Shown here: positions 54,195-64,000 of the stretch, in pieces
How positions within the stretch are numbered: position 1 is the first letter of the stretch
Layout of the letters: the number at the start of each line of letters is the position of its first letter
From: Symbiodinium kawagutii
Taxonomy: Eukaryota > Sar > Dinophyceae > Suessiales > Symbiodiniaceae
Assembly (NCBI GenBank): GCA_009767595.1
Contig: VSDK01012558.1
Coordinates: forward strand, 315,269-379,268
Length of the DNA: 64,000 nt
Reading direction: 5' to 3'
The notes under the pieces: model-generated
Database searches by the model: none
What the model was told of the DNA's origin: nothing
Seen by the model: the letters and a program-made list of their open reading frames with translations, nothing else
Position numbers and translations under genes: made by a program

Positions 54195-55490
54195 ATGGCC
54201 ACCCTAGAAGAGCACCACCAATGGCTGCTGTCTACGGGCCACTTTTCGGACCTCACAGTGCACGCGCGGGGCGCAGGGGGGTCCGCCTCCTGGCAGTTGC
54301 ATCGCAGCGTGGTGGTGCGGTCGCCCTACTTCCAGCGGATGTTGACGGGTGATTGGGATGAAGCCAAGAAACAGGAGATTGACCTTGATTGTCACGAGGT
54401 ACCAGGTTTGACCGTGGATGGTTTGAAGTCGGCCTTGAACTACCTCTATGGCAAGAAACTGGTGATGTCCAGCATGGAGGCTTTGGCTGAAGGTGTGATT
54501 GCATTGAAGTTTCTTCTCCTTGATGACGCTGTGCAAGACTTGCTGAAGACTTTGGACGACATGACCCCGCTGCCATGCAAAGATTGGCAGAGCCTTACTG
54601 CGTCAGCCGCACTCTACCGAGAGACCATGCCTGGATTGTGGAAAGTGGTCTTGGAAGCTTTGTCCCGTGATCCGATTTGGGTGCTGGATCATGTCTCCGA
54701 GCTTCATCCCGAGTTCTTGATTGCCTTAGTCAATCACTCCAGCCTTCGCATCTTCAAAGACATCTCCAGATATCGTTTTGGAGAGGAGATCCTGAAAGAA
54801 CTGGAGCGATCTGGCGGATGCGGTGCCTCCTGTGCTTCACCGGTGTCGCCGTTTCGGGCTCGTGCCACGAAGCGCTCTAGGAAGAACCTGGAGGAGCCGC
54901 TTCGTTCGAGGATCTTCCAAGGCTTCCCAGACTGGGAGCTCAGCTCAGAGCAAGTGCATCTAATTCGACAGCAAGGCCTCGTCCCTGACCGACTGCTGCT
55001 GGACTGGTGGGAGCATCAACCTCGAGTGCCGGTCCCTAGCGTCACCCGGGGCTTTGAGGTGCGCGTCACCGCCACGGAGGTCATCACATCCATTCCCTCC
55101 TCCTGGCGGCGCTTGCACGAGAGCTCAACGGAGATGGAGATGAAGTTTGGCACAACCTGTCCCCTGAATGGTCGCATTCATCAGCCCTTCTTTTTCAGTG
55201 CACAAAAATCTACCAATTCCAATGACAAGTCTGACAAGTTGAGTTTCTATTGCAACTTGGTGGTGGAAGGTCGCCACAACAATCGTCAGATGCTTCTGGG
55301 ACTCCAGGTCTTTGAGCCCAACGGTCGTAGCCGTGCTCGCTTCGAGCACCGGTCCTGGAGAGACGTTGGGACGAGGCGCTTGAAGTTTGGAGGTTTGGAG
55401 CTGGACGCAGCTCCCACAGAGCTGTTCGTGGTTGCCACGCTCCCTGCGGGGGTCTTCGCTCTGGAGATGTCGCCCCTTCCGGCCACGTGA
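54195..55490 (+). CDS. intronless BTB/POZ-domain protein
   Basis: This is a single open frame of 431 codons, starting at an ATG in good context (GATCGCCATGG). Residues about 7-115 form a BTB/POZ domain: FSDLTVHARG, then LHRSVVVRSPYFQRMLTGDW and LNYLYGKKLVMS. A helical region follows (about 120-205), perhaps BACK-like. A basic stretch, RARATKRSRKN near 220, could be a nuclear signal. The last 160 residues look like a beta-rich domain (GFEVRVTATEV, FYCNLVVEG, LLGLQVFEPNG) that I cannot assign; MATH/TRAF-like is one possibility. BTB proteins often act as cullin-3 substrate adaptors. No spliced-leader relic or poly(A) trace is seen nearby. It lies between phase-compatible exons of the coiled-coil gene. 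Confidence 0.92.
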   Translation: MATLEEHHQWLLSTGHFSDLTVHARGAGGSASWQLHRSVVVRSPYFQRMLTGDWDEAKKQEIDLDCHEVPGLTVDGLKSALNYLYGKKLVMSSMEALAEGVIALKFLLLDDAVQDLLKTLDDMTPLPCKDWQSLTASAALYRETMPGLWKVVLEALSRDPIWVLDHVSELHPEFLIALVNHSSLRIFKDISRYRFGEEILKELERSGGCGASCASPVSPFRARATKRSRKNLEEPLRSRIFQGFPDWELSSEQVHLIRQQGLVPDRLLLDWWEHQPRVPVPSVTRGFEVRVTATEVITSIPSSWRRLHESSTEMEMKFGTTCPLNGRIHQPFFFSAQKSTNSNDKSDKLSFYCNLVVEGRHNNRQMLLGLQVFEPNGRSRARFEHRSWRDVGTRRLKFGGLELDAAPTELFVVATLPAGVFALEMSPLPAT

Positions 55491-56376
55491 CGGATGTCGC
55501 ACTTGGGGCCAGCCCAGCGGTAGGCTTCAACCAGTGACGGTCACAAATCATGAGTCCGTTTGCCATGAAGCAACCAGCAAGCAGCAATCATTGACATTTA
55601 TAGTCGAGTTCATGTGGGTTCGGGCCAGCCCAGCGGTAGGCTTCAACCAGTGACCGTCACAAATCATGAGTCCATGTGGCAAGCAGCGACCAGCAAGCCC
55701 ATTGATGATTAAACATACTTACCCTGAAGTTCATCCTTTTTTATTGAGTCTCATGATCAACCAACTGCCCATCAAGACTTCCATCACTCTTTGGTGAGCC
55801 TGGATCACCAAAACTGAGCTGGTGGCGCTTCTAATTCGTGCAAGCTTTTTCCCGCGCGCAGGGAAAAATATCATTTGCCCATAGATTGCAATTTGAGAAA
55901 CAGACTGACCACTTCACTTTGGACCCCCCTTATTTCAATTAGCCATCATACACCATCAGCGACCAGTTTCAAGCATCGCAGCCAAAATTGCCCATTGTCA
56001 ATAAAGAAGGCCTTGGCCGTCATTAGAACGATTAGAAATGTTTTGCCATTATGCTTATTGATCAGAAATAACTGCTCTTGACCATGGTTCTGAACCATTA
56101 TTGGCTATTAAGCGTTGACCAAGGGAATATTGGCAAAAAAATGCCAACAATATCATCAATTGACCGTTGACCCAGAAAATAGAACTGGGTAATTGCAACA
56201 ATATTCACATCTATTGTTGTTAATAGAACATCTATCCAAGCATCTAATTATTATTCAACATCTATTAACAACATCTATCATTATTAGTTTTTGACCAGCT
56301 ATATTGATACTAGGTATTGACCATTATTCAACCTCTCTATGGCGTTCCACCTCCGACCGTTTGAACCCACCGCCAG
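55491..56376. other. sequence downstream of the BTB gene, with a 52-bp direct repeat
   Basis: After the repeat pair (listed separately), the stretch is A/T-rich with CATCTAT/ATTATT words from about 56100 to 56330, typical of introns. No exon is seen. Confidence 0.5.
55506..55673. repeat. 52-bp direct repeat pair after the BTB stop codon
   Basis: The copies at 55506-55557 and 55622-55673 differ at one base, the centre of an 11-bp palindrome (GTGACGGTCAC and GTGACCGTCAC). Each begins GGGCCAGCCCAGCGG and ends AAATCATGAGTCC. The period is 116 bp, and similar CAACCAGCAAGC sequence follows both, so the duplicated block may be longer and decayed. Confidence 0.92.
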
Positions 56377-56448
56377 GCAGAGGAGACTGCGAAACGTGAG
56401 CGCATCCAAGCGCAGCGGCAGCGACAACGCGAGGAGCAGCGGATCAAG
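56377..56448 (+). CDS. coiled-coil gene, Gln/Arg-rich helix exon after the BTB gene
   Basis: After CCGCCAG the phase-0 frame reads AEETAKRERIQAQRQRQREE then QRIK. It continues the charged helix of the exon ending at 53588 (QMQRE then AEETAKRER). The donor is ATCAAG/GTGCGG. This phase and composition match is the main reason to think the BTB gene lies inside an intron of this gene. Confidence 0.7.
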
Positions 56449-59400
56449 GTGCGGACTCGCCACGGTGGTACACCATCCAGCTGTTCAGTACGCCATGGGG
56501 AAACCAGCTGTAAGTTGGGGGTACGCCGGGACGCCATGGCTTTGGAAAGGCCCATGTGGCCCATGTTCGTTGAAGATGGTTGAGGTAAAGGTGATGGATT
56601 AGTTGATCACATGGACGAAAAGTGCGATCCGTGATGTGTATTGCAATCTTTGATGCTGAACTGTGATCAGTGCTGAGGATGACTGATGGCGATGCTCAGC
56701 GATTGTCAAATACCAACCGCGCAAGTTACTATTATAGTTGATCTATAGTTCGTATCAGGTCTCAGGTTCCCAGAGTCACGATAATGGTTGATGTTTGCAG
56801 ATTAATAAGGTAGTGCATGGTAGTGATCTGTAGTGAAGAACACCTGAAGGTCAAGGGATGTCCATGATGTTCAATTAAATAATCGTGACATGTCTTTGAT
56901 ATTGCTTGATAACTGACTCTTAGCTCACCGGGTTTACAGCAATAACGGGCTGGGATTTCTCCGGACGCAGGGAGCTACCACTTGTTTTTTTTGCCGTTTA
57001 TGTGGATATACACATGTTGCGGGTGGGCAATCGGGCAAATTTGATGATCTCTGACCAGTCTTGATTCAATCCTAGATGTGATGAGTGTGGTGAATCCCCT
57101 TGAAGCTCACTGTTGAAAAAGGCCTTCTTAGCTCGTCAAGTATCTATTTGTTCCAAGGGCGGGTGCCTAGGGACTGGCCAGCCAAACAAAACTCTGTGTC
57201 CACTGCATTGGAACACAACTCCGTTGCATCATTTGCTCCAAGCTATGGTCATTCGGTGGAACCGTGGAATTAGTGATTTAATTTGGAGATGGCTACGAAA
57301 ACAACCCTGCTCAATCACAACATCGGAAGGTAAAGGGCCATCCAGCCTCTTCCTCCCGCGGGTTCATCTCGAGGCTCAAAAGCTTGTGGCCCAAGCTGTG
57401 CGAAGAGACAAGGACAGCTGCAGCTGGTGCTGCTGGTATTCTGCTGCTGGCTGGTGCTTGGAAACCGTGGACTGACGCGTAATAGCCATTAGATATATCG
57501 TTATCGTATATGCCGTTAGATCATTACAGTACATCCCCCCAGTCCCCACTCAGCACCACCGGCAGAAGTGACCTTGGATGACATTGATACACGGTTCCTG
57601 CGCCACAAAAGGGGTCAGTCGGTACTCACCGTGGGGGAGCAAATTCCTTCAAAGATTCATGTTGATTCGTGGTCGGTTGCTGGGTCAGCTTGGGGAATTT
57701 CAGTGTTGACTGATGCTTGCGTATTTGTCGATTTGTATTGTCCTAGCACATCATTTTGTTTGTCAACCACTCCGAACTAGAAATTGTCCCTCTGGTCTTT
57801 TCATAGCTGCTCATGTGTCAAACCTGAGCCAAAACTGCATTTAGATGCTTTCACCCCAGTGCCAAACCAAAAGGTGCTCATATATGTTTTCAATTCGCCA
57901 TGCTCTCCTTTGGTGTTGATATACTTTGGCATTGGAGCAAAGAAGCACTAATCTACCAGTTTGGATCGACTGTCTGTGCGATCAATCGAGGCCTGCTGGT
58001 GATACCCTTGCAATGTTGCCAGATGTTGCCAGGAGCGGTCCGCGTGTGAACTTTATGTTCTTCACCGGTGCCCCTGGCCAATACTGGAATTCTCATTCGG
58101 GCTGGGGCTGGTGGGCTGCAAGAATTGCAGTAGAAGCGTGACCACGAAAATCAAAGGGCCCACCAAGGAGATCGCACATGAACATGGGGTCATTGGTTCA
58201 GCCTTCCTATTTCAAACCGTTTGCCATTCATTAGTGTTGTTCATTTGTTGTCAAGTTACTACCTCTTCTTCGGACCGAGGTCACTTGGCTTTACTGACAC
58301 AGTGTAGCCATTCTTGTTTGGCATCGGTTTGCCCATACAAATTCTTTGTTAAAGATTCTGTTCCTTCTAGCTCTCCAGTCAGATCATCCCTTAGAATCCT
58401 GAAGACGCAAAGCCACTCCCGGTCTCAGCCCAATATTGTCGGGGGTGGCCGCTTTGTTTGTCATTGAGTCCGAATTTCCATGAGCATTTACCAGCACCAA
58501 GACTTCATGTAAGTAACTAATTGCAAAAGAAAGTGGGACAACAATGATACCATTGTGGCCCCTATAATAAGTGTTTTACAACCATGCACTACCGCTTGCT
58601 GAATGACATCCAAAATAACCCAGTTGGCAGCATGGAGGTGGAAGGGTCCAAGGGCTATCCTTCATACACTCACTTCTCCTTGGGCCGCCAGGTACATTCG
58701 TGTATGGTGGCTTGGTGATACAGTGACGGGTCAAGCCAATAATCCGCCCAACATCCAACATCATTTGTTTCACTCCGTTGTACATGGTGACCCCTAAGTT
58801 CCACTGCTGTTTCGCAAGATGTTCACCATCATCCGGTGTCACAACTCATGTTCAAATAATGTTAGGTCGTGATTTGCAAACCCCCCCCCCCCTCCCCCTA
58901 AACCAAACTTGGGGGGATGATTAATAAACTGTTCCTTAAAAGTCTTGCCTGAGAGATGGAAGATCTACTCTAATCTTCTCCGCTCTTCTCGGCTCTTCTC
59001 TTCTCCTCAACTCTAGTCTTCCTCACTCTAATCTTCTCTACTCTACTCTTCTCTACTCTCTTCTCCTCAACTCTACTCTCCTCAACTCTACTCTTCTCTA
59101 CTTGACTCTTCTCCACTCTTCTCTTCTCTTCTGCAGCCAGGGCCACCCCAAGAAAAAGTTTTTTGCATTAATCGACCCCCTTTTGGTAAATCTATTATTC
59201 AACATCTTGGCTCTTCCTGGGCTACCCTCTTGGAAAATTGAAAGGAGTTTAATAAAGGGATCATCCATTTCAGCAAGCTCTCAGTTTAGTAAATGGCCAA
59301 TAGAAAGCAAAAGAACAAGATAAAGAACTCAAAGGGAAAAGGAAAAAATAGAAACAACCAGAACCACCTGGGAGTAAAAAAAAATACCATCCACAAATCC

Positions 59401-60657
59401 AGAAAAAAATCAACCCCCCAAAAAAAAACTTTTCTTTAATCACCCTCCATTTCAAAATGGGGTAGGCTATGAATAATTTTGGGAAAACTTTTCTTTAATC
59501 AACCCCCAATTGCAAATCACAGCCCAACATTAGGCTGTTAGTGTTGTTGTTGGTGTTGTTGTTTGTTGTTGTTGATGTTGCTGCTCTTATTGGTTTTTTT
59601 CAGTTTATCCTGGTCTCAAGCGTGGAAGGCAGAAGCGGGTAGCCGCCGCCATAGCAAGCTTAGACATCCGCGTCATCAACTGCGCGATGTTATATACTAG
59701 TAACTCCTGTGCAGCACTGTTTCTTATGATAAAACAATGTTCAACTACTAGCATGGCAATAGCAGTAGCAGTATCAACTAGTGTACTGTTGGGGTAGTTC
59801 ACCAGTGTTGTTTTTTGGTTTTGTGGTAGTTCTACTATTGTGGTAGTTCACCAGTGCAATAGTGTAGCTTAGGTTCAAAGACCATCAACTTGAGACCGGT
59901 CCGCCCTAGGTGTGCTTTGCGTCAGGAGGCCGGCCGGGTGCGTGTTGGTTTAGTCAGTTGGTTTGTAGGCCCCACTGGTGATGAGAATGGAAAACCATGA
60001 GGAAATGGGACGAATCGCAAAATTGGCCTCTCTTCAACCCCTTTTGCGCAACCCCACCGTGGGTTTGTACCACTTGGGTTCTGATAGTCACTGGTCTCAT
60101 CTGAAGGCCAAGATACTTAAGGGTATTGTACTGGCTGTTTCAGTAGTGGAAATTCTTGCAAGTGGATGGAGCTCCGCATTAACCAGATATTGAAAATGGG
60201 CAGCTCGAGTGAAACTTCTGAAACGATGTCCCATTAGAGAAAACATTATGCATACCATGCAGCAATACCGTTGAAGACCGTTGAAAAAAAATAACTTTAA
60301 TTATAAATAAGTCTGTCAGGGCAGACATGGCCGTGCATGATCATTTGATGCAGCACGTGCATGTCGATCCGCCGTCAAACCCACAAAACATTGCAAAACG
60401 CAACCAGCTTGTTCCACACATGCGTTCTGACCGCATGGTGCCTTCGAAATAATTTTGCTAGGGACATGGGCTCCCACATCCAGACATGATTGACATGCTG
60501 ATGTACTGCAATCAACCCAGCAATGAAGATGGAGAGAGAGACAGAGAGAGACACCCTGGTACTAGCCTTTGGTACTACCCTTTACTGCTCTAACTGGTTG
60601 GTTCCATCCCTAAAGTCGGGTTCCCCAGGGGTGATCCAAAGGATGCCGGTGGTCCAG
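56449..60657. other. long region with few secure exons
   Basis: Exons possibly exist at about 57566-57620 (VTLDDIDTRFLRHKRG, after CGGCAG), 57340-57470 and 59604-59690 (SWSQAWKAEAGSRRH, or another frame), but borders and phase are not settled. A C-run lies at 58879-58892, a TCTTC-rich tract at 58970-59135 and a TTG-rich run at 59535-59582. A GAGAGACAGAGAGAG tract lies at 60528-60552. Confidence 0.4.
58970..59135. repeat. CTCTACTCTTCT pyrimidine-rich tandem tract
   Basis: There are about 165 bp of imperfect CTCTACTCTTCTC/CTCAACTCTA units with hardly any G on the + strand, ending in TTCTGCAG. It could serve as an extended polypyrimidine tract or form a triplex-prone structure; neither is shown. 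Confidence 0.85.
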
Positions 60658-60830
60658 GTGAGTCAGTCGCACTTCTTGGATCTGATGGCCTTCAACCGTC
60701 GTGGCCAGCGCTTGCTGCGGGCTTGCTTCGTGGCCTGGGCCTGGTGCCGTTTGAAGCGGCACCTGGGGAAGATGGCGGCACGCCTGGGTCGCGCACATCT
60801 GGCCTGGTGCCTCGCTGAGTCCAACGTGTG
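60658..60830 (+). CDS. coiled-coil gene, Trp-rich helical repeat exon
   Basis: After GGTCCAG the phase-0 frame reads VSQSHFLDLMAFNRRGQRLL, then RACFVAWAWCRLKRHLGKMA and ARLGRAHLAWCLAESNVW. The L-L-R-A-C-F-x-A-W and R-L-K-R-H-L pattern is SFI1-like and resembles 44758 and 61328. Phase 0 would join with the exon ending 56448. The donor is not certain: CTCGCTGAG, AACGTGTGG and others are possible. Confidence 0.65.
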
Positions 60831-61327
60831 GAACGGATGCGTGGAGATAGGGTGGCCGTTGCATGGTGCCGCCAGCTGCTATGTGTTTGGTGCTGCCCCT
60901 GGGGGTTGCTCTTGATGAAATGTCAATGTGAGAAGAATACAATGCTGAGATGTGATGACATTTATGCTACAGATAAGGATGTATGTTCATGATGCATGTT
61001 GTTGTATTTGTGCGACTCATGCCTTGTGCTGTCTTGACCCAAAAGCATGACAAAGGTGACTTTCACCTTGACAAAGGGTGCTGCCTCCCATCATGCTAGA
61101 TAATGCAAGTCGGTACTTCCCGCTTGCTGTACGTTTGGCTGTACCCGGCTGGATTCAGGTTATTTGTGTATAGATTTGAGGTTGATGCCTTACTCGCCTC
61201 GCTTGCCTCGGTATGAGTCATGAGTATGTTTGATCCTGTTCATACTGCTTGTTGGTTGATCTTGCTTGGTTTCTGGCTTGATGTCTTGTTGGGCTCCTGC
61301 CGTGGTTCCCCGGACCGACCCCTTCAG

Positions 61328-61385
61328 GTCCTGGCTGGCCCGGCGCCATGCTTTCCGCTGCATAGTTGCAGTGCTGCGGGCGTAC
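61328..61385 (+). CDS. coiled-coil gene, helical repeat exon
   Basis: After CCTTCAG the frame reads SWLARRHAFRCIVAVLRAY and meets GTGAGTCGCC, a consensus GT donor. Without splicing the frame runs on VSRQRRLRGTTGTTGNA to a TGA at 61437-61439, so this could instead be the last exon. The W-x-x-R-x-x-A-F pattern fits the same repeat type as the preceding exon. Confidence 0.6.
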
Positions 61386-64000
61386 GTGAGTCGCCAAAGG
61401 CGGTTGCGTGGCACAACGGGAACCACTGGGAACGCGTGACATTCCCGGTGCAGTGATGGGTCTCCCCAGGGCCCCATTGGTCTCCCCATTGCTCTCCCCA
61501 TTTCCAGGAAGATTCTCACTTTTCTGGAGGGTACACAACCAAATTCCATCAAATCTATCAATGGGACAGTGGACAAAGGGAAGTCTTTATACGTGTTTAC
61601 TTCGTTTAAATCCGGGCTTTGCTGCAAACCACTTTCCATTTTCCAAGATAATAATCATCAGTTGATTGCCACCGGTAATGGCAGTAAACTGGTATTACAA
61701 CATGTCAAACATAATATGATACAATATATTGATATAAAACAACAACTTACTTGATAGTCAATGCTATCAAGCAATCATGAGGTTTGAAGCCACAATCCTC
61801 AGCCTCCCCACCCCTGAGATGGAACTGGTTTCAGCGGCCGATAAGATGTTGCCAGGGAGTCAATGTTTTTCACCCGGGTAGTTGATGGGAAAACTCACAG
61901 GAAACTATGGGCATCAATCATCTTTATAGACTTTATAGAGGTCTTTCGCAGGCCTTAGCCTGCATTGCAATTTTCAGTTCAACCGATGTTTAATTAGTGT
62001 TCAAGTTGTTTGCACGTCTGCATGTTTGGCTTTAACATGCTTTAACACTAGAATCTGGTGCAAGAAGCCCAGCCAACACAGAAACAGTATTGAATTGCAA
62101 TCAATTTTGCAGCTTTGATCGCGGACTCACTTGTTCTTGTATGTGTTTTTTTCTTCTGATCACCGGTGATCTATGGGTCTATGAGATTATTACTAGCTGG
62201 TGATTCTCAGGGAGCTGGTGAAACCAGATGGTAGATTACATTCCAGCTTGTACTTACTGTAAGGCGTTTCATTCAAGTCTGGGAACTGGGAGCTGTTCAC
62301 CACCCACACCTGGGCACTCAGGGTCGAACGCGATTGCTCGTCTTTGGGCACCAAATCTCAGCTGCGAAAAAGTTTCAGCCTTTGGATGATGGCAGCAGAA
62401 GAGCAACTCAGCTGGCATGAGCACTCATGAGATTGGCTCTTAAGCCATAACAACCAACCAAGATGCAATGAAAATAAATGGTTATCACCAGCAAGCATAA
62501 TGATTCATTCTGACTTGATTGATTTTCTGGTCTTGGAATGAGGCAAAAAACTGCATCAAGCGGATGAACATTTTACCCACAGCTTACCGGCAGACCGATT
62601 GCAGCTCCAAGATTGAATAAAAATGGATGGTTTCAATTTCACAATACCATATAAATCTATAAATCTAGGTGATCTAATCTTACCCATAGATAATTTTATC
62701 ATTTGACAATGCCCAATCATAATCATATACCACGCAACCTAAGAAGGAGCCCCTGGCGACCGGAGTTCCAGAGAGCAGTCGCGCAGCCTACGACCTGAGG
62801 AGCGCTCGCCAGAAAGCCTTTGCTGCTTTGCAGTTGCTGGGCTGCATGGGAGGGGCTGGTAGCTCATCAGTGCCACCAGGTCATAGGGGGTGAATAGCTG
62901 TAGCTGCGCCCTGCAGGTTGCGTATGTCACCTTATTTCGAGTGATACCAGCCCTCATAGTTCAGCATTTTGGCTGGTTCATCATACTTTTATACTTAATA
63001 CCATCGTATTTTAGATTTTTGGTGATTTTTCATCGTCATGTTGGGTGTGGCCAGGAAGGACTCGGTCACAATTTCAGAGCTGTGAGCGGAAATTGGTTTA
63101 CATCTCAAAGGTGAAGAGAATAGAATAGAAGATTGCTGTTGGGATTTGTTTGGACAATTTGGCTTGGCATTGGCCAATGGGCATGTTTGTTGTTCACTCA
63201 TGTTCACTCAGCGCTTCCTGGAGTCAGTCATGATTTATGGCTGATGGTTCATTGACAATGGCTAAGCTGATCATGCACTCTTTGTCAATATCCTCACCTA
63301 TTGATGTAGTCAGCAGGTAGTACTGGTTAATCATGGTTGCTACCTATGTAATCATAGGTACATTGCCGCATAGGTAGTACTGGCTAATTATTCATCATGG
63401 TTAATGACCATTCCAGATAGTTCATGATCATCAATGATCGTTAATGACAGTTGTCATGGTCAATGGCATCGTGAATGCCAATTTCCTTCATGGCTCGGTT
63501 ACATACAGGGAATCCATGTACCAACTGTCGGTGCCTAGGCACTACGCTCGGCAGTTGCTCAACCAAAGTCTCTTGGGCAGCACAGGTGTCAGGTGATGGC
63601 ATGTATAGTGAATTCAGGGAAGCCAAATGAACAATGTGTGGTTGATCATGCTGGGTGTTTCTCAAAATTGCGAACCCAAAGATGGCTTATTCGTGTAAAT
63701 GGTTCATGCAAAATATTATTTAGGGGTACGCCCTATTTGGAGAACTACCATGGTTTGTAGAAGTTCATTACATATTATGTTTATGGCGCCACCCTTCACA
63801 GTAGATCCATAGAATGATAAGTTGGCCTCTAGGGTTAAATAATCATTGTTCAGGGTAAAATCGCCACTGACAAGAAGCATTTGTTGTGATTGTGTTTGTT
63901 TACATGTTGTTCCTCGGATAAGTTTCAGCATGTTTCAGCTCGCTGGTTCATGATTGATAATTAGTATCATGGCTGAGGATGCTTAATGTTGCTTCAACAC
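61386..64000. other. right-hand end of the window, one candidate exon
   Basis: A frame at about 62742-62860 (KEPLATGVPESSRAAYDLRS then ARQKAFAALQLLGCMGG) after CCTAAG could be a further helical-repeat exon, with confidence near 0.35. The rest, including GTTCATGATCATCAATGATCG-type sequence near 63380-63450 and a repeated CATAGGTAGTACTGGTTAAT phrase near 63310-63390, looks intronic or intergenic. Confidence 0.4.

Noticed and set aside
58111..58467. 118-codon + strand frame
   Set aside because: No motif, no GC-rich exon signature, and T-rich codon use like surrounding introns.

Overview
This window looks like nuclear DNA from a dinoflagellate, most likely a Symbiodiniaceae/Suessiales-type genome. 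Four things point that way. Short GC-rich exons sit in long, low-complexity introns rich in CAT/ATT/GGTT. Acceptors are nearly always AG followed by G, and donors are a mix of GT, GC and at least one probable GA. All recognisable host genes lie on the + strand. The LINE encodes the divergent reverse-transcriptase motifs I associate with dinoflagellate elements. No rRNA, tRNA, CRISPR array or bacterial operon is visible.

Layout. (1) 0.8-11.1 kb holds the 3' part of an ABC-transporter-like gene (copy A): exons for the signature/C-loop, the Walker-B region, the H-loop region and a C-terminal tail. A 6.7-kb non-LTR retrotransposon (2134-8850, minus strand) sits in one of its introns. It is bounded by a perfect 16-bp target-site duplication, ends in an A-rich tail and carries ORF1, endonuclease/RT and RNase H. 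(2) About 14.9-38.4 kb holds a second, more complete gene of the same family in the same orientation (copy B): a split Calx-beta domain, transmembrane exons, a Walker-A exon, then the same exon series as copy A in the same order with matching phases. Copy B has one intron that copy A lacks. A and B could be tandem duplicate genes or two modules of one very long gene. (3) About 42.0-62.9 kb holds many short exons for an Arg/Glu-rich coiled-coil and Trp/Arg-rich helical protein, resembling SFI1-type centrin-binding repeats. An intronless 431-codon BTB-domain gene (54195-55490) lies between two phase-compatible exons of it and is probably nested on the same strand.

Between exons there are simple repeats, several short tandem repeats (about 195 bp, 31 bp, 11 bp) and a family of roughly 100-140-bp MITE-like elements with GGCTATGGGTCA termini and 4-bp target duplications, all in or next to the ABC-gene introns.

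Exon calls rest on reading-frame content, splice-site appearance, phase continuity and remembered family motifs. No alignment or transcript data were available, so exon ends are provisional.
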